This document shows, piece by piece, positions 1 to 8,464 of a stretch of DNA of 19,608 nucleotides. Position numbers and translations under genes: made by a program. Position 1 is the first letter of the stretch. Every line of letters starts with the position of its first letter. Source of the stretch: an uncultured Alphaproteobacteria bacterium (GTDB taxonomy: Bacteria > Pseudomonadota > Alphaproteobacteria > Sneathiellales > Sneathiellaceae); contig CALEMG010000513.1 in the NCBI GenBank assembly GCA_937910835.1, positions 1 to 19,608 on the forward strand, given 5' to 3'. Below the pieces are notes generated by a model. It saw only the letters and a list, made by a program, of their open reading frames with translations, was not told the DNA's origin and did not search any database.

Positions 1-954
1 CCCGCATTTGAGGCAGCGGAGCAAATCCTGCTTGTCACTCCCCAAAAGATCACTTCTTCCGCTATCGACCAGCACAACATGAAAATTTGCCGGGCCATCA
101 ATGTCTTCCATCCGCTTGGGCCCAGTGGAAAAAGTCGTGTAGACCGACATTTCCTGCCCCGTCGCAGACCGCGCGAGCAGTCGGAGAAAGAGACTCGCAT
201 CCTCCAGTGTCGGGACGACCTTCTCAATACTGGATACCGCGATATGGGTTTTCGGCAAGGATTGGGTAAGGTCGCCATTGCCCTCATTGGTGACGATGAC
301 GGTCGAGCCGGTCTCGGCAATCAGGAAATTCGCGCCCGTAATGCCCACATCGGCGGCGACATATTTATCGCGAAGGACACTCCGTGCCTCGTTCACCAAT
401 GCCTGCGGGTCGGTAATTCGCTCGTTCAGGCCGTATTTCGCGTGATTTTCGTGGAAAAGCTCCGTCACCTGGTCTTTTGTCTTATGCAGCGCCGGGGCAA
501 TGATATGGCTTGGATGTTCATCGGCGAGCTGAATAATATATTCGCCGAGGTCCGTCTCGATCGGTTCAATCCCATGCTCCGAAAGGTAATCATTAAGCGC
601 CATTTCCTCTGTGATCATGGATTTGCCCTTGGTCACCGTCTTCGCCTTGGCATCACGGCAGATATGGAGCACCACCTCCCGCGCCTCGGCATAACTGCTG
701 CACCAATGCACACGCCCGCCTTGCAGCAAGACCTGATCTTCGAAATATTCGAGATAATAGTCGAGATTTTCAAGAATATGGTTCTTGAGATCGCGCGCTT
801 CATCCCGCAACCCTTCAAATTCGGGGAGTTCGCTGGCCGATTTCGCGCGGGCGAGCGGAAATCCGCTCTTTACCTTGGAAAAAGCCTGCTGGATATTTTT
901 ATCGTGAAGCGCATCATGCGCGCCTTCCTTGAAGCGGCGGCTGGTGACCTGCAT
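1..954 (-). CDS. lutB: LutB-type lactate utilization iron-sulfur protein (3' end outside window)
   Basis: The frame is open from an ATG at 954 to the window edge, giving 318 visible residues that start MQVTSRRFKEGAHDAL. The segment with KGKSMITEEMALNDYL and VAADVGITGANFLIAETGS is typical of the LutB/YkgF (LldF) family. The visible part ends at LLRCLKCG, the start of the ferredoxin-like cysteine cluster, so the [4Fe-4S] C-terminal region lies off the left edge (family members are about 470 residues). LutB works with LutA and LutC in cytoplasmic oxidation of L-lactate to pyruvate. Its ATG overlaps the lutA stop by one base (TGATG), indicating translational coupling. lutC would be expected next, outside the window. 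Function is assigned by family similarity. Confidence 0.9.
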   Translation of the reverse strand, partial: MQVTSRRFKEGAHDALHDKNIQQAFSKVKSGFPLARAKSASELPEFEGLRDEARDLKNHILENLDYYLEYFEDQVLLQGGRVHWCSSYAEAREVVLHICRDAKAKTVTKGKSMITEEMALNDYLSEHGIEPIETDLGEYIIQLADEHPSHIIAPALHKTKDQVTELFHENHAKYGLNERITDPQALVNEARSVLRDKYVAADVGITGANFLIAETGSTVIVTNEGNGDLTQSLPKTHIAVSSIEKVVPTLEDASLFLRLLARSATGQEMSVYTTFSTGPKRMEDIDGPANFHVVLVDSGRSDLLGSDKQDLLRCLKCG

Positions 955-1730
955 CAGTTATCCCCCTCCCCAAGGCCGGGGTTATCCCCCATCCCGGCCA
1001 GGATTTCCGCGACATGCATCACTTTCATCGGTGCGCCACGACGCTTCAATCTTCCGGCAATATTCATCAGGCAGCCGAGGTCGCCAGCGGCAAGGGTGTC
1101 CGCGCCGCTTGCGAGCAGATTGTCGATCTTGGTATCGACCATGGAGTCAGAGATCTCCGAATATTTCAGGCAGAAGGTCCCGCCGAAGCCGCAGCAAGCC
1201 TCCCGATCCTCGGCCTCCTTCAACTCCAACCCGTCAACGCCGTCCAAAAGCGCGCGCGGCTGATCCCGCACCTTCATCTCGCGCAGGGAACTGCAGCTGT
1301 CATGATATGTCAGGGTAGTCTCAAGGCGAACCGCTTCGGGCTTGTAGCCGCAGACGTCATGGAGGAAAGAGGTAAGTTCATAGGTGCGGCCGGAAAGCTC
1401 CTCTACTGCCACCATCATGGTGTCGTCTCCGTCGAAAAGCTCCTTATAATGATGACGGATCATCCCGGCGCAGGAGCCGGATGGCGCGACCACATAGTCG
1501 AAGCCCTCAAACGCTCGGATAACTTGGCTTGCGATTGCCTTCGCGCTTTCCTTATCACCGGAATTATAGGCGATCTGGCCACAGCATGTTTGCACTTCCG
1601 GCACCATAATGGTGCACCCCGCCGCCTCGAGCAGTTTGACCGCCGCGAAACCGACGGAGGGGCGGTTCAAATCGACAAGGCAGGTGACGAACAGGGCCAC
1701 TTTCATGTTGTTCTTTTCCGGCGCGGACAT
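954..1730 (-). CDS. lutA: LutA-type (Fe-S)-binding protein, CCG domains
   Basis: This 258-residue protein has cysteine-rich (CCG) motifs: CCGQIAYNSG in the N-terminal half, then HDSCSSLREM and CCGFGGTFCLK in the C-terminal half. These are the cluster ligands of the LutA/YkgE (LldE) family. It is a subunit of the LutABC L-lactate oxidation complex. The start at 1730 has a good Shine-Dalgarno (AGGGAG, about 8 nt upstream); an internal Met at residue 9 (MKVALFVTCL) is an alternative but has no better site. The stop overlaps the lutB start, so the two are one operon. A 59-nt gap separates it from the upstream terC-like gene, so it could share that transcript or have its own promoter; I see no clear promoter. 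Confidence 0.92.
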   Translation of the reverse strand: MSAPEKNNMKVALFVTCLVDLNRPSVGFAAVKLLEAAGCTIMVPEVQTCCGQIAYNSGDKESAKAIASQVIRAFEGFDYVVAPSGSCAGMIRHHYKELFDGDDTMMVAVEELSGRTYELTSFLHDVCGYKPEAVRLETTLTYHDSCSSLREMKVRDQPRALLDGVDGLELKEAEDREACCGFGGTFCLKYSEISDSMVDTKIDNLLASGADTLAAGDLGCLMNIAGRLKRRGAPMKVMHVAEILAGMGDNPGLGEGDN

Positions 1731-1789
1731 CTATTTCTCCCTATTTCTCAAAGAACTATAGCGCCTGAACATCGCTTTCGCCAGTTCGA

Positions 1790-2503
1790 TTAGCGCGATG
1801 TCCTGCGCCGCCGGACCAGCATGTTGAGGATTTCCACAGCAAGGGAAAAGGCCATTCCGAAATAGATATAACCACGCGGCACATGAAAACCGAGGCCCTC
1901 TGCCACCAGAAAGACCCCGATCATCATAATGAAAGAAAGGGCCAGCATTTTGAGCGTCGCATGTTCATCAATGAAATCGGCGATATATTTGGATGAAAAC
2001 AGCATCACCAACATGGCAATAACCATTGCCGCAATAATCACCCAGATATTCTCCGTCAGGCCGACAGCGGTAATGATGGAATCGAAGGAAAAGATAAAAT
2101 CGATCAGGATAACCTGAAGAATTGTAATCTGGAACCCTGCCGAATACCCCTGATAGCTCTCTTTCCTGTCGCCGGTGATCTCGTCATGGATGCTGGTCGT
2201 TCCCTTGGCGATCAGGAACAGCCCGCCACCCATCATCAGGAAATCCTTGCCCGAAAAGGATGCGCCGAATAACTCGACCCAGGGCTCCTTCAGCCCGATA
2301 AGCCAAATAGCGCTGAACAACAGGCCTATTCGCATGAAAAGGGCCAGCAAAACACCAATCACCCGCGCTTTCTGCCGTTGGGATTCGGGCAGGTGATTGA
2401 CGAGAAGGGCAATAAAAACGACATTATCGATGCCAAGCACGATTTCAAGCGCGGTCAGCGACAGAAAACTGGCCCAGATATGATAGTCGGTCAGGAACTC
2501 CAT
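1790..2503 (-). CDS. TerC family integral membrane protein
   Basis: The 237-residue protein is very hydrophobic, with about seven predicted membrane segments. The N-terminal LTALEIVLGIDNVVFIALL and the later LIDFIFSFDSIITAVGL carry the membrane-embedded acidic residues typical of TerC proteins (Pfam TerC). Members are linked to tellurite resistance or metal (Mn) export and sit in the inner membrane; the substrate here is unknown. It lacks the CBS/CorC_HlyC domains found on longer relatives. It starts 3 nt after the mltA stop, so it is very likely cotranscribed with mltA. It ends in a basic RRRRTSR tail. No defects seen. Confidence 0.9.
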   Translation of the reverse strand: MEFLTDYHIWASFLSLTALEIVLGIDNVVFIALLVNHLPESQRQKARVIGVLLALFMRIGLLFSAIWLIGLKEPWVELFGASFSGKDFLMMGGGLFLIAKGTTSIHDEITGDRKESYQGYSAGFQITILQVILIDFIFSFDSIITAVGLTENIWVIIAAMVIAMLVMLFSSKYIADFIDEHATLKMLALSFIMMIGVFLVAEGLGFHVPRGYIYFGMAFSLAVEILNMLVRRRRTSR

Positions 2504-2506
2504 CTG

Positions 2507-3736
2507 CTAGTTCATATCCATCTGCCGCGTCGCCAGCACGTTGGGTAGCAAGATCCAGAGTTCGCCCTCGCTCTTCATCCCGCCGGACATGTCATAGGCA
2601 TAGTCCCCATGGCCCCAGAACACATCACCACGTACGGGGCCAACAATCGCGCCGCCGGTATCCTGCGCCATCATCAATTGTTCGAATTTCTCGACCTCAG
2701 CGCCGCTGCTAGCGGGGGCCACCTCTGTTGCGAGCCAGAGCGGCACGCCAAGGGGAAGCCATTTGCGATCAACGGCAAGGCTACGCTCAGGTGTTAATTC
2801 CACCCCTTGCGCGCCAATGGGCCCGCCCGTCGTCAACTCGCGGAAAAAGACGAAAGAGGCGTTTTTATGCATCAGTTCCGTCGCTTTATCGGGATTTTCC
2901 TCAAGCCAGGTCCGAATTGCCTGCATCGACATTTCTTCGCGCGGCACATAGCCCTTTTCGATCAGATCGCGGCCAATGGCGAAATAAGGATGACCATTTT
3001 GCGCCGCATAGCCAACACGGAGTTCGCTGCCATCTTCCATCTCAACAAGGCCGGACCCCTGGATATGCAGGAAAAAGGCGTCGATATCGCTATCCACCCA
3101 GACAAGCTCCAGTGCGCGGTCTTTGAGCGCGCCCTTTTCAATGCCCATGCGGTCGGGATAGGGCAGAAGATCCCCCCCCACCACTTTGCCCGCAATGCGC
3201 TGTCCCTTCAATTCATCGCGGAACCGACCGAGATCGACCATCACCAATTCGGGCGGGCGAAGGTAAAGCGGCGTGAGAAAGGGCGGTTTATTCTCGCGGC
3301 TACCTTTCAGGCTCGCCTCGTAATAACCGGTGAAAAGGCCGGTTTCCTCTTCGTTATTACGGATCTGAAAGGGGGTGAAGTTATTTTCAAAAAAGCGCCG
3401 TCGTATATCAGTATCGGGCGGTAGCGCAATCGCGGCAGCGCAAATCGGCTGCCAGTCACCGGCGGTGCCGGCCATTCCGACGCCTCCCATCTGGCGAGTT
3501 TCCGGCAAGCTGGTAATTTTCGCGCAGGATTTCAGGAAAGCGGGGAAAAAGCCGGTAAAATCCTCTTTTTCCCAACCGGGAAGGGAGGCAAAATCCGTTT
3601 TCTCAAGGGCGAGGTTATCTTCCGCCGGGGGTTTTACCTGAAAATACCAGATACCGATCGCAATGAGGAGAAGAGCGATCAGAACCAGCCCGGCGCCGGT
3701 TTTTCGATTGATGGGAAAGAACGGACGCAACAGCAT
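2507..3736 (-). CDS. mltA: Membrane-bound lytic murein transglycosylase A
   Basis: A 409-residue MltA. The MltA domain includes GLFTGYYEASL and YLRPPELVMVDLGRF. The C-terminal 3D (double-psi barrel) domain carries AQDTGGAIVGPVRGD-F-GHG, with likely catalytic Asp359 in QDTGG and a second Asp371. The enzyme cleaves peptidoglycan between MurNAc and GlcNAc, leaving 1,6-anhydro-MurNAc, in the periplasm. The N-terminus has an uncleaved-looking hydrophobic segment at about residues 15-32 and no lipobox cysteine, so anchoring is probably by a transmembrane helix rather than as an outer-membrane lipoprotein. The gene lies 14 nt after the Tim44-like gene and 3 nt before the terC-like gene, and ends in TAG. 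Confidence 0.95.
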   Translation of the reverse strand: MLLRPFFPINRKTGAGLVLIALLLIAIGIWYFQVKPPAEDNLALEKTDFASLPGWEKEDFTGFFPAFLKSCAKITSLPETRQMGGVGMAGTAGDWQPICAAAIALPPDTDIRRRFFENNFTPFQIRNNEEETGLFTGYYEASLKGSRENKPPFLTPLYLRPPELVMVDLGRFRDELKGQRIAGKVVGGDLLPYPDRMGIEKGALKDRALELVWVDSDIDAFFLHIQGSGLVEMEDGSELRVGYAAQNGHPYFAIGRDLIEKGYVPREEMSMQAIRTWLEENPDKATELMHKNASFVFFRELTTGGPIGAQGVELTPERSLAVDRKWLPLGVPLWLATEVAPASSGAEVEKFEQLMMAQDTGGAIVGPVRGDVFWGHGDYAYDMSGGMKSEGELWILLPNVLATRQMDMN

Positions 3737-3750
3737 TTTTATGCCGAGGC

Positions 3751-4443
3751 CTAGTTTGCGCGGCGGGTGGTGATCAACAGCCAGTTCGGATTGCGGGATT
3801 TAAGGTTGCGCGCGAATGTCCAGAGCGCATTTACCGTATGCGGCTGCGGGTCACCGGCAACGACGACACCTTCCTCGTCCTTGGTCATGCTGATCATCTC
3901 AGCTTCGAATGTCACGGTAATCTCGGCTTCCTTGCCTTCCAGCGTGGCGTCCGTGATTTCGGCGGAATGAACCGCGACGATATCCGTCGACATGGTCTCG
4001 TTGCGATCCTCACGATCCTGAATGGAGCTTTCGAAATTTTCATACACCGTTTCGGAAAGCAGCATTTTCAGTGTCTCCCGGTCTCCGTTGGCGAAAGCCA
4101 CGACAATCGCCTCATACGCGGCCTGGGCCCCCTCAACGAAAGTTCGCTGATCAAATGTCTTGTCAAGCTGCCGTATATTGCTCAGCGTCATCATCAGGGG
4201 TGCGCCCGCGAAAGGGCTTGGCTTCACTTTTCGAGCGTTGTCACCCAGCAGGACGACATTGTCCTCCGCCGGCTTATCCTCGAAGTCGCCTTTGTGCCCC
4301 TCAACCGGGCGGGGCGGCTTTTCCTCGCGTGGGGATTGTTCATGGCCCATGCGTCGACCCAGCACACTGCGGAGCCGGAGGAAAATAAACCCGGCAACCG
4401 CCGCGAGCAAAATAATGTCCAGGAACTGAAATCCGTTGTCCAT
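3751..4443 (-). CDS. Tim44-like domain protein, single N-terminal membrane anchor
   Basis: A 230-residue protein. It opens MDNGFQFLDIILLAAVAGFI, a membrane helix at about residues 8-24 followed by basic residues, then a low-complexity charged linker to about residue 70. The C-terminal half (about 85-228) matches the Tim44/TimA lipid-associated fold, with SNIRQLDKTFDQRTFVEGAQ-AYE near its start and WTFARNLKSRNPNWLL near its end. Alphaproteobacterial Tim44-like proteins are inner-membrane proteins related to the mitochondrial import-motor subunit; the bacterial role is not firmly known. It is first in a minus-strand group with mltA and terC, divergent from fxsA. It ends in TAG at the place expected for the family. 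Confidence 0.88.
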   Translation of the reverse strand: MDNGFQFLDIILLAAVAGFIFLRLRSVLGRRMGHEQSPREEKPPRPVEGHKGDFEDKPAEDNVVLLGDNARKVKPSPFAGAPLMMTLSNIRQLDKTFDQRTFVEGAQAAYEAIVVAFANGDRETLKMLLSETVYENFESSIQDREDRNETMSTDIVAVHSAEITDATLEGKEAEITVTFEAEMISMTKDEEGVVVAGDPQPHTVNALWTFARNLKSRNPNWLLITTRRAN

Positions 4444-4476
4444 AATGATATCTTCAAATTGGGTTTGGTAAAATGT

Positions 4477-4531
4477 CCAATAACCCTTATGTAAAGGATA
4501 GGTCTGTATAAGAAGTTAAAGGGTTAGTTGG
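4477..4531. repeat. Inverted repeat in the tim44/fxsA divergent gap
   Basis: The left arm CCAATAACCCTT (4477-4488) pairs with the right arm AAGGGTTAGTTGG (4519-4531) with a single bulged base and a 30-nt spacer. It sits between two divergently transcribed genes (gap 4444-4612), so it may be an operator or a hairpin in one of the leaders. No convincing -35/-10 pair could be fixed around it. Function is inference. Confidence 0.5.
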
Positions 4532-4612
4532 TCAAGGTCCAGTACCTTATCGACCGCCTCGCTTCTTGCGCGCCTATTAGTTACATAGAAACTTTGTTAG
4601 GGATAAACAAGT

Positions 4613-5110
4613 TTGGCTTTATTGTTTTTGGCGGCTCTGATCGGTATTCCCCTGATAGAGATCCTGGTCTTCGTGCAAGTCGGCAGTGAAATCGGGGCGC
4701 TCAACACCGTAATCATCACCGTCGTCACGGCGCTTATCGGGGTTTTTCTGATCCGTATTCAAGGCCTTGGCGTGCTCATGCGGGCACGGGCGTCGCTGGA
4801 TCGACAGGAAACGCCGGTCAATGAAATCTTCGAAGGAATTTTCCTGGCGCTGGCCGGTCTGTTTCTGATTATTCCGGGCTTTGTCACCGACGCGGTCGGC
4901 TTCCTGCTGCTGATCCCGCCGCTTCGCCGCGCGCTCGCGTCCTATATGGCGCAGCGCTCGACCTTTGTTGCCACCGGCATGCATCAATCCAGACGCAAAA
5001 GCAGCGGCACCGTTATCGACGGCGAATATGAAGTGATCGAGGAGGATGCCGCGTCGATTGAGAACCGAAACGATCCGAACCCTGACAGCCCCTGGAGAAA
5101 AGAAAAATAA
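4613..5110 (+). CDS. fxsA: FxsA family membrane protein
   Basis: A 165-residue protein that opens ALLFLAALIGIPLIEILVFVQVGSEIG, the diagnostic start of FxsA proteins. Further hydrophobic segments lie at about 31-48 and 72-92 (GIFLALAGLFLIIPGFVTDAVG), followed by an acidic, polar tail. In E. coli FxsA is known for alleviating F-exclusion of phage T7; its cellular role is unclear. It is an inner-membrane protein. The start codon is TTG, supported by AGGGA about 9 nt upstream and by alignment to the usual family start; no ATG fits. It is divergent from the Tim44-like gene and 98 nt ahead of secB, the usual alphaproteobacterial arrangement. Confidence 0.9.
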   Translation: MALLFLAALIGIPLIEILVFVQVGSEIGALNTVIITVVTALIGVFLIRIQGLGVLMRARASLDRQETPVNEIFEGIFLALAGLFLIIPGFVTDAVGFLLLIPPLRRALASYMAQRSTFVATGMHQSRRKSSGTVIDGEYEVIEEDAASIENRNDPNPDSPWRKEK

Positions 5111-5208
5111 CCGCTTCGGACTTGCCGGTCCGCCGCATCCATGCTAGCCACTTTGGCAAAATCCCGCAGGGCCGAGACGGCCGACTTATTTAAAGGAGTG
5201 ACCCGTTC

Positions 5209-5709
5209 ATGTCAGATGAAGGAATCGAAGGAGCCGCCCCCGGCGGGGCAGAGGGACAGACACAGCCCTCACTTGCGATTGTTCGCCAGTATGTAAAAGA
5301 TATTTCCTTCGAGAACCCGAATGCACCGGCTAGCCTTGATCCCGACAAAGGCCAGCCACAGGTTGAGCTTGCGGTCAATATCCAGGCGCGCGCGGGCGGC
5401 AATGATCTTTATGAGGTGGAATTGCGCATTGAGGCGAAAGGCAGTCACGGCGAGGAGGCAGCTTTCGTCGTCGAGCTGGTCTATGGCGGTCTTTTCATGC
5501 TTAAGGATTTCCCAGCAGAAACCCTCGAAATGGTGTGCATGATCGAATGCCCCCGGCTTCTCTTCCCATTTGCCCGGCGCGTAGTGTCCGATGCAACTCG
5601 GGACGGCGGCTATTCCCCACTGATGCTCGATCCAATCGATTTCAACCGCTTGTATCAGGACCATAAAAGCCAGCTCGCCGCGCAGCAAATGCCCGCCGGC
5701 CACGCCTGA
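5209..5709 (+). CDS. secB: Protein-export chaperone SecB
   Basis: A complete 166-residue SecB. Recognisable segments are VRQYVKDISFENPNAP near the N-terminus, VYGGLFMLKDFP in the middle and ECPRLLFPFARRVVSDATRDGGYSPLMLDPIDF toward the C-terminus. SecB is a cytoplasmic homotetramer that keeps preproteins unfolded and hands them to SecA. The N-terminal about 20 residues are an acidic, Gly/Pro-rich extension, as is common in alphaproteobacteria. An AAGGAG Shine-Dalgarno lies about 10 nt before the ATG. The gene converges on dnaQ with only 9 nt between the stops. Confidence 0.96.
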   Translation: MSDEGIEGAAPGGAEGQTQPSLAIVRQYVKDISFENPNAPASLDPDKGQPQVELAVNIQARAGGNDLYEVELRIEAKGSHGEEAAFVVELVYGGLFMLKDFPAETLEMVCMIECPRLLFPFARRVVSDATRDGGYSPLMLDPIDFNRLYQDHKSQLAAQQMPAGHA

Positions 5710-5718
5710 TCGCCTATT

Positions 5719-6390
5719 TCAGGAAGTCTGCCGCCAGAGAGGATCCTTGATCTTGTCAAGAAAGGCGGCGTGAGCCGCGCGTTCCGCGTCACTCGCTTCA
5801 TGCGGGCGCGGGGCGCGGACTTCCTTCGCCACATTTGAGATCATGGCCCCGCCACTATCCTCCAGTGACAGCCCCCGCTGACGCCCGCCGATCAGTTCCA
5901 GATAGACTTCTGCCAGCAGTTCCGCGTCAAGAAGCGCGCCGTGCTTGGTTCGCGCCGAGTTATCAATGCCAAAACGGCGGCAAAGCGCATCAAGATTGGC
6001 TTGTGCGCCGGGGAATTTCTGTCGCGCCATGGTGACAGTGTCGATACTGCGGGTCATGGGAAGCGCCGGGCGACCGAGAAGACCCAGTTCGGCGTTCAAA
6101 AATTTCATATCGAACGAAGCGTTGTGGATAACAAGCTTATCTTCGCCGATAAATTCGAGGAATTCGTCAATCTCCTCGGAAATCACGTTATGACCCTTTA
6201 GAAATTCCGCGCTCAGCCCATGTACCTTGAAGGCCGCCTCCGGCATATCGCGTTCGGGATTGACATAGCGGTGGAAGACATTCTCGGTCGGGATATGATT
6301 GATCAGCTCAATACAGCCGATTTCGACGATCCGATGACCCTCTCCAGGTTCAAACCCTGTTGTTTCCGTATCGAGGACGATTTCACGCAT
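5719..6390 (-). CDS. dnaQ: DNA polymerase III epsilon subunit (3'-5' exonuclease)
   Basis: A 223-residue DEDDh exonuclease. Exo I is DTETTG (Asp7, Glu9), Exo II is HNASFDMKF (Asp94) and Exo III is KHGALLDAELL (His150, Asp155). This is the proofreading subunit of the replicative polymerase. The segment after residue 170 (GLSLEDSGG and an acidic C-terminus) resembles the tail used to bind the alpha subunit. Its ATG lies inside the 3' end of coaE (8-nt overlap), so the two are translationally coupled. It is the last gene of the ppsR-maf-aroE-coaE-dnaQ group reading away from the origin. Confidence 0.96.
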   Translation of the reverse strand: MREIVLDTETTGFEPGEGHRIVEIGCIELINHIPTENVFHRYVNPERDMPEAAFKVHGLSAEFLKGHNVISEEIDEFLEFIGEDKLVIHNASFDMKFLNAELGLLGRPALPMTRSIDTVTMARQKFPGAQANLDALCRRFGIDNSARTKHGALLDAELLAEVYLELIGGRQRGLSLEDSGGAMISNVAKEVRAPRPHEASDAERAAHAAFLDKIKDPLWRQTS

Positions 6391-6973
6391 CTTTCAAATG
6401 TTCCACCAATTCCTTTATCTGCTCGAAAGTTTCTTCCTCGCTGCAATGAGTGTCGATGACAAAATCCGCTTTTTCGCGCTTTTCCGCATCATCGACCTGA
6501 CGGGCAAGAATAGCTTCGAATTTTTCCTCAGTCATCTCCGGTCGATCCAGTACCCGTTTCCGCTGCACATGAGCGGGGGCGGAGACAACAACGATCTTAT
6601 GCACCCGGTCCTCGCCGCCCGTCTCGAATATCAATGGAATATCAAGCACAACGAGGGAGTGGCCCTCTTTCTGAGCCTGCTCGAAAAAGGCCGCGCGGCC
6701 ATCCGATAGAAGCGGATGAATGACCTTTTCGAGCCGCTCGATCTCCGCATCATTACCAACAACGAGCTTACTGAGCCGCTGCCGGTCAACATGATCATTC
6801 ACCACGGCATCGGGGAATGCCGCGCGGATGGGCTCAACGCCCGCGCCGCCCTTGGCATACAGCTTGTGAATTTCCGCATCGGCGTCATAGACGGGAATGC
6901 CGAGTTTGCGAAACATCCCGGCGACGGTTGATTTCCCCATGCCGATAGATCCGGTCAGGCCCACAAGCAACAT
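6383..6973 (-). CDS. coaE: Dephospho-CoA kinase
   Basis: A 196-residue P-loop kinase. The Walker A motif GSIGMGKST is at residues 8-16, followed by DADAEIHKLY near residue 30, VIHPLL, and VLDIPLIFETG, all typical of CoaE. It phosphorylates the 3'-hydroxyl of dephospho-CoA, the last step of coenzyme A synthesis, in the cytoplasm. It begins 1 nt after the aroE stop and overlaps dnaQ by 8 nt. Length and motifs are normal. Confidence 0.96.
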   Translation of the reverse strand: MLLVGLTGSIGMGKSTVAGMFRKLGIPVYDADAEIHKLYAKGGAGVEPIRAAFPDAVVNDHVDRQRLSKLVVGNDAEIERLEKVIHPLLSDGRAAFFEQAQKEGHSLVVLDIPLIFETGGEDRVHKIVVVSAPAHVQRKRVLDRPEMTEEKFEAILARQVDDAEKREKADFVIDTHCSEEETFEQIKELVEHLKDA

Positions 6974-6974
6974 A

Positions 6975-7841
6975 TTATTTCCCTTTCAATCCATCCAGCA
7001 CATGGCGGCGCAATCCGTCATCCACCTCCGGTGTCACACCGAACCAGGCCTCAAATCCCGCTTTTGCCTGATGCAGCAGCATTCCGAGGCCATCAACGGC
7101 TATATTTCCCTGTCGCCGCGCCCTTTTCAACAAATCTGTTTCAAGCGGAACATAAACAATATCGCTGACGACCGCTGTTTTTTTCAAGCCCCCAAGTGAG
7201 ATTTCAAGAGGCGGCTGTCCGGTCATGCCGAGACTGGTGCAATTGACCAGGATATCCGCCCCCTCCAATAGGGAGGAACGACGATCCCATGGGCCAGCGC
7301 GGGCAATGTCACCGATATGCCCGGCGAGAGTTTCCGCCCGCGCCTCCGACCGGTTGCAAATAATGATTTTCTCAAGGCCGAGATCACTCAGCGCGACGGC
7401 AACGGCCCGCGATGCGCCGCCCGCCCCGAGAATAAGCGCTGTTCCGCCCGACAGCGTCGTGACGTCAACTTCCTCACCAAGCGAGTCCGTGAAGCCGGCC
7501 CCGTCCGTATTCCGTCCGGTCAAACGACCGTCCTCACCTACCACAACGGTGTTGACTGCACCGATCCGTTTGGCGGAAGGGTCGAGGATATCGACCACGT
7601 CAAACGCCGTTTCTTTAAGCGGAATCGTGAGATTTGTACCCCGGAAGACCCCTCCTTCCGCCGCGCAGTCTTCTTTTAGCTGCGAAAACGTCTCGCTAAG
7701 GTCCTCCGGCTTAACGGGCCAGGCGCGATAGTCCGCATTGAGGCCGTATTTCTCAATCCAGTAGCCATGCAGGCGCGGGGAGAGGGAATGGCTGATCGGC
7801 CAGCCCATCACACCGGCGATTTTTCTCTTTTCATCCGTCAT
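6975..7841 (-). CDS. aroE: Shikimate dehydrogenase (NADP+)
   Basis: A 288-residue AroE. The substrate-binding SHSLSPRLH is near residue 17, the catalytic Lys76 lies in NLTIPLKE, and Asp113 lies in RNTDGAGF. The nucleotide-binding loop GAGGAS is at about 139-144, and NRSEARAETLA binds the NADP phosphate. It reduces 3-dehydroshikimate to shikimate in aromatic amino acid synthesis. The His usually before the catalytic Lys (PHKE) is Leu here (PLKE), a conservative family variant. The gene overlaps maf by 4 nt (ATGA) and is 1 nt before coaE. Confidence 0.95.
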   Translation of the reverse strand: MTDEKRKIAGVMGWPISHSLSPRLHGYWIEKYGLNADYRAWPVKPEDLSETFSQLKEDCAAEGGVFRGTNLTIPLKETAFDVVDILDPSAKRIGAVNTVVVGEDGRLTGRNTDGAGFTDSLGEEVDVTTLSGGTALILGAGGASRAVAVALSDLGLEKIIICNRSEARAETLAGHIGDIARAGPWDRRSSLLEGADILVNCTSLGMTGQPPLEISLGGLKKTAVVSDIVYVPLETDLLKRARRQGNIAVDGLGMLLHQAKAGFEAWFGVTPEVDDGLRRHVLDGLKGK

Positions 7842-8464
7842 GCAGATATCCCGACTTTATGGCCGCGCAGAAAATCAAGCAGCGGCAGGAGCGGCAACCC
7901 TAGGATGGAGAAGAAATCCCCCTCAACCTTCGCAAAAAGATGCGCGCCCAGCCGCTCCAGTTGATAGGCTCCGACAGAAGAAAGAATATCCTCTCCCGCC
8001 TGATCCAGATACCGGCCCAGAAACGCCTCATCAAAATTGCGCATGGTCAGCCGCGCCTCATCTACATGTCGCCAGAGGACAGCTCCGCCCTTGGCGACGC
8101 AGACGGCATTGGCAAGGCGATGGGTCTTTCCCCGCAAACTGAGCAGATGCGCACGTGCATGATCCATATCAACGGGTTTATCGAACCAGATGTCGATGCA
8201 GTCAAGGATCTGGTCAGCCACGATGACAAAGGCTTCCGGTGCCAGCCGGGAAATCCGCGCGGCTTTGAGTTCAGACAACGCAACTGCCGTATCGGTTGCT
8301 GGCGCCTTGGCGCCTCGCATTGAAAGCTTGACCTCGTCTTCATCCACGTGAGCGGGCAGAATATGAAATTTAAGGCCCGCGCGTTCCAATATCCGGGCAC
8401 GGGACGGGCTTTGTGAGGCCAAAATGAGCTCTGGCTCCGGGCCCTCCGAAAGGTTCCCGGTCAC
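7838..8464 (-). CDS. maf: Maf family nucleotide pyrophosphatase
   Basis: A 208-residue Maf/HAM1-like protein. It has LILASQSPSRARILERAG near the N-terminus, VIVADQILDC in the middle, LSLRGKTHRL, and AGEDILSSVGAYQLERLGAHLF toward the C-terminus. Maf proteins hydrolyse non-canonical or modified nucleoside triphosphates, or dTTP/UTP, and some delay septum formation; the exact substrate here is not evident. The start is GTG at 8464, overlapping the ppsR stop as GTGA. That coupling and the family start support it over internal codons. It also overlaps aroE by 4 nt. Confidence 0.93.
   Translation of the reverse strand: MTGNLSEGPEPELILASQSPSRARILERAGLKFHILPAHVDEDEVKLSMRGAKAPATDTAVALSELKAARISRLAPEAFVIVADQILDCIDIWFDKPVDMDHARAHLLSLRGKTHRLANAVCVAKGGAVLWRHVDEARLTMRNFDEAFLGRYLDQAGEDILSSVGAYQLERLGAHLFAKVEGDFFSILGLPLLPLLDFLRGHKVGISA

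Noticed and set aside
79..1793. Long plus-strand open frames (79-1263 and 1014-1793)
   Set aside because: They are antisense to lutB and lutA, which have clear family motifs and ribosome-binding sites; the plus-strand products show no recognisable domain.
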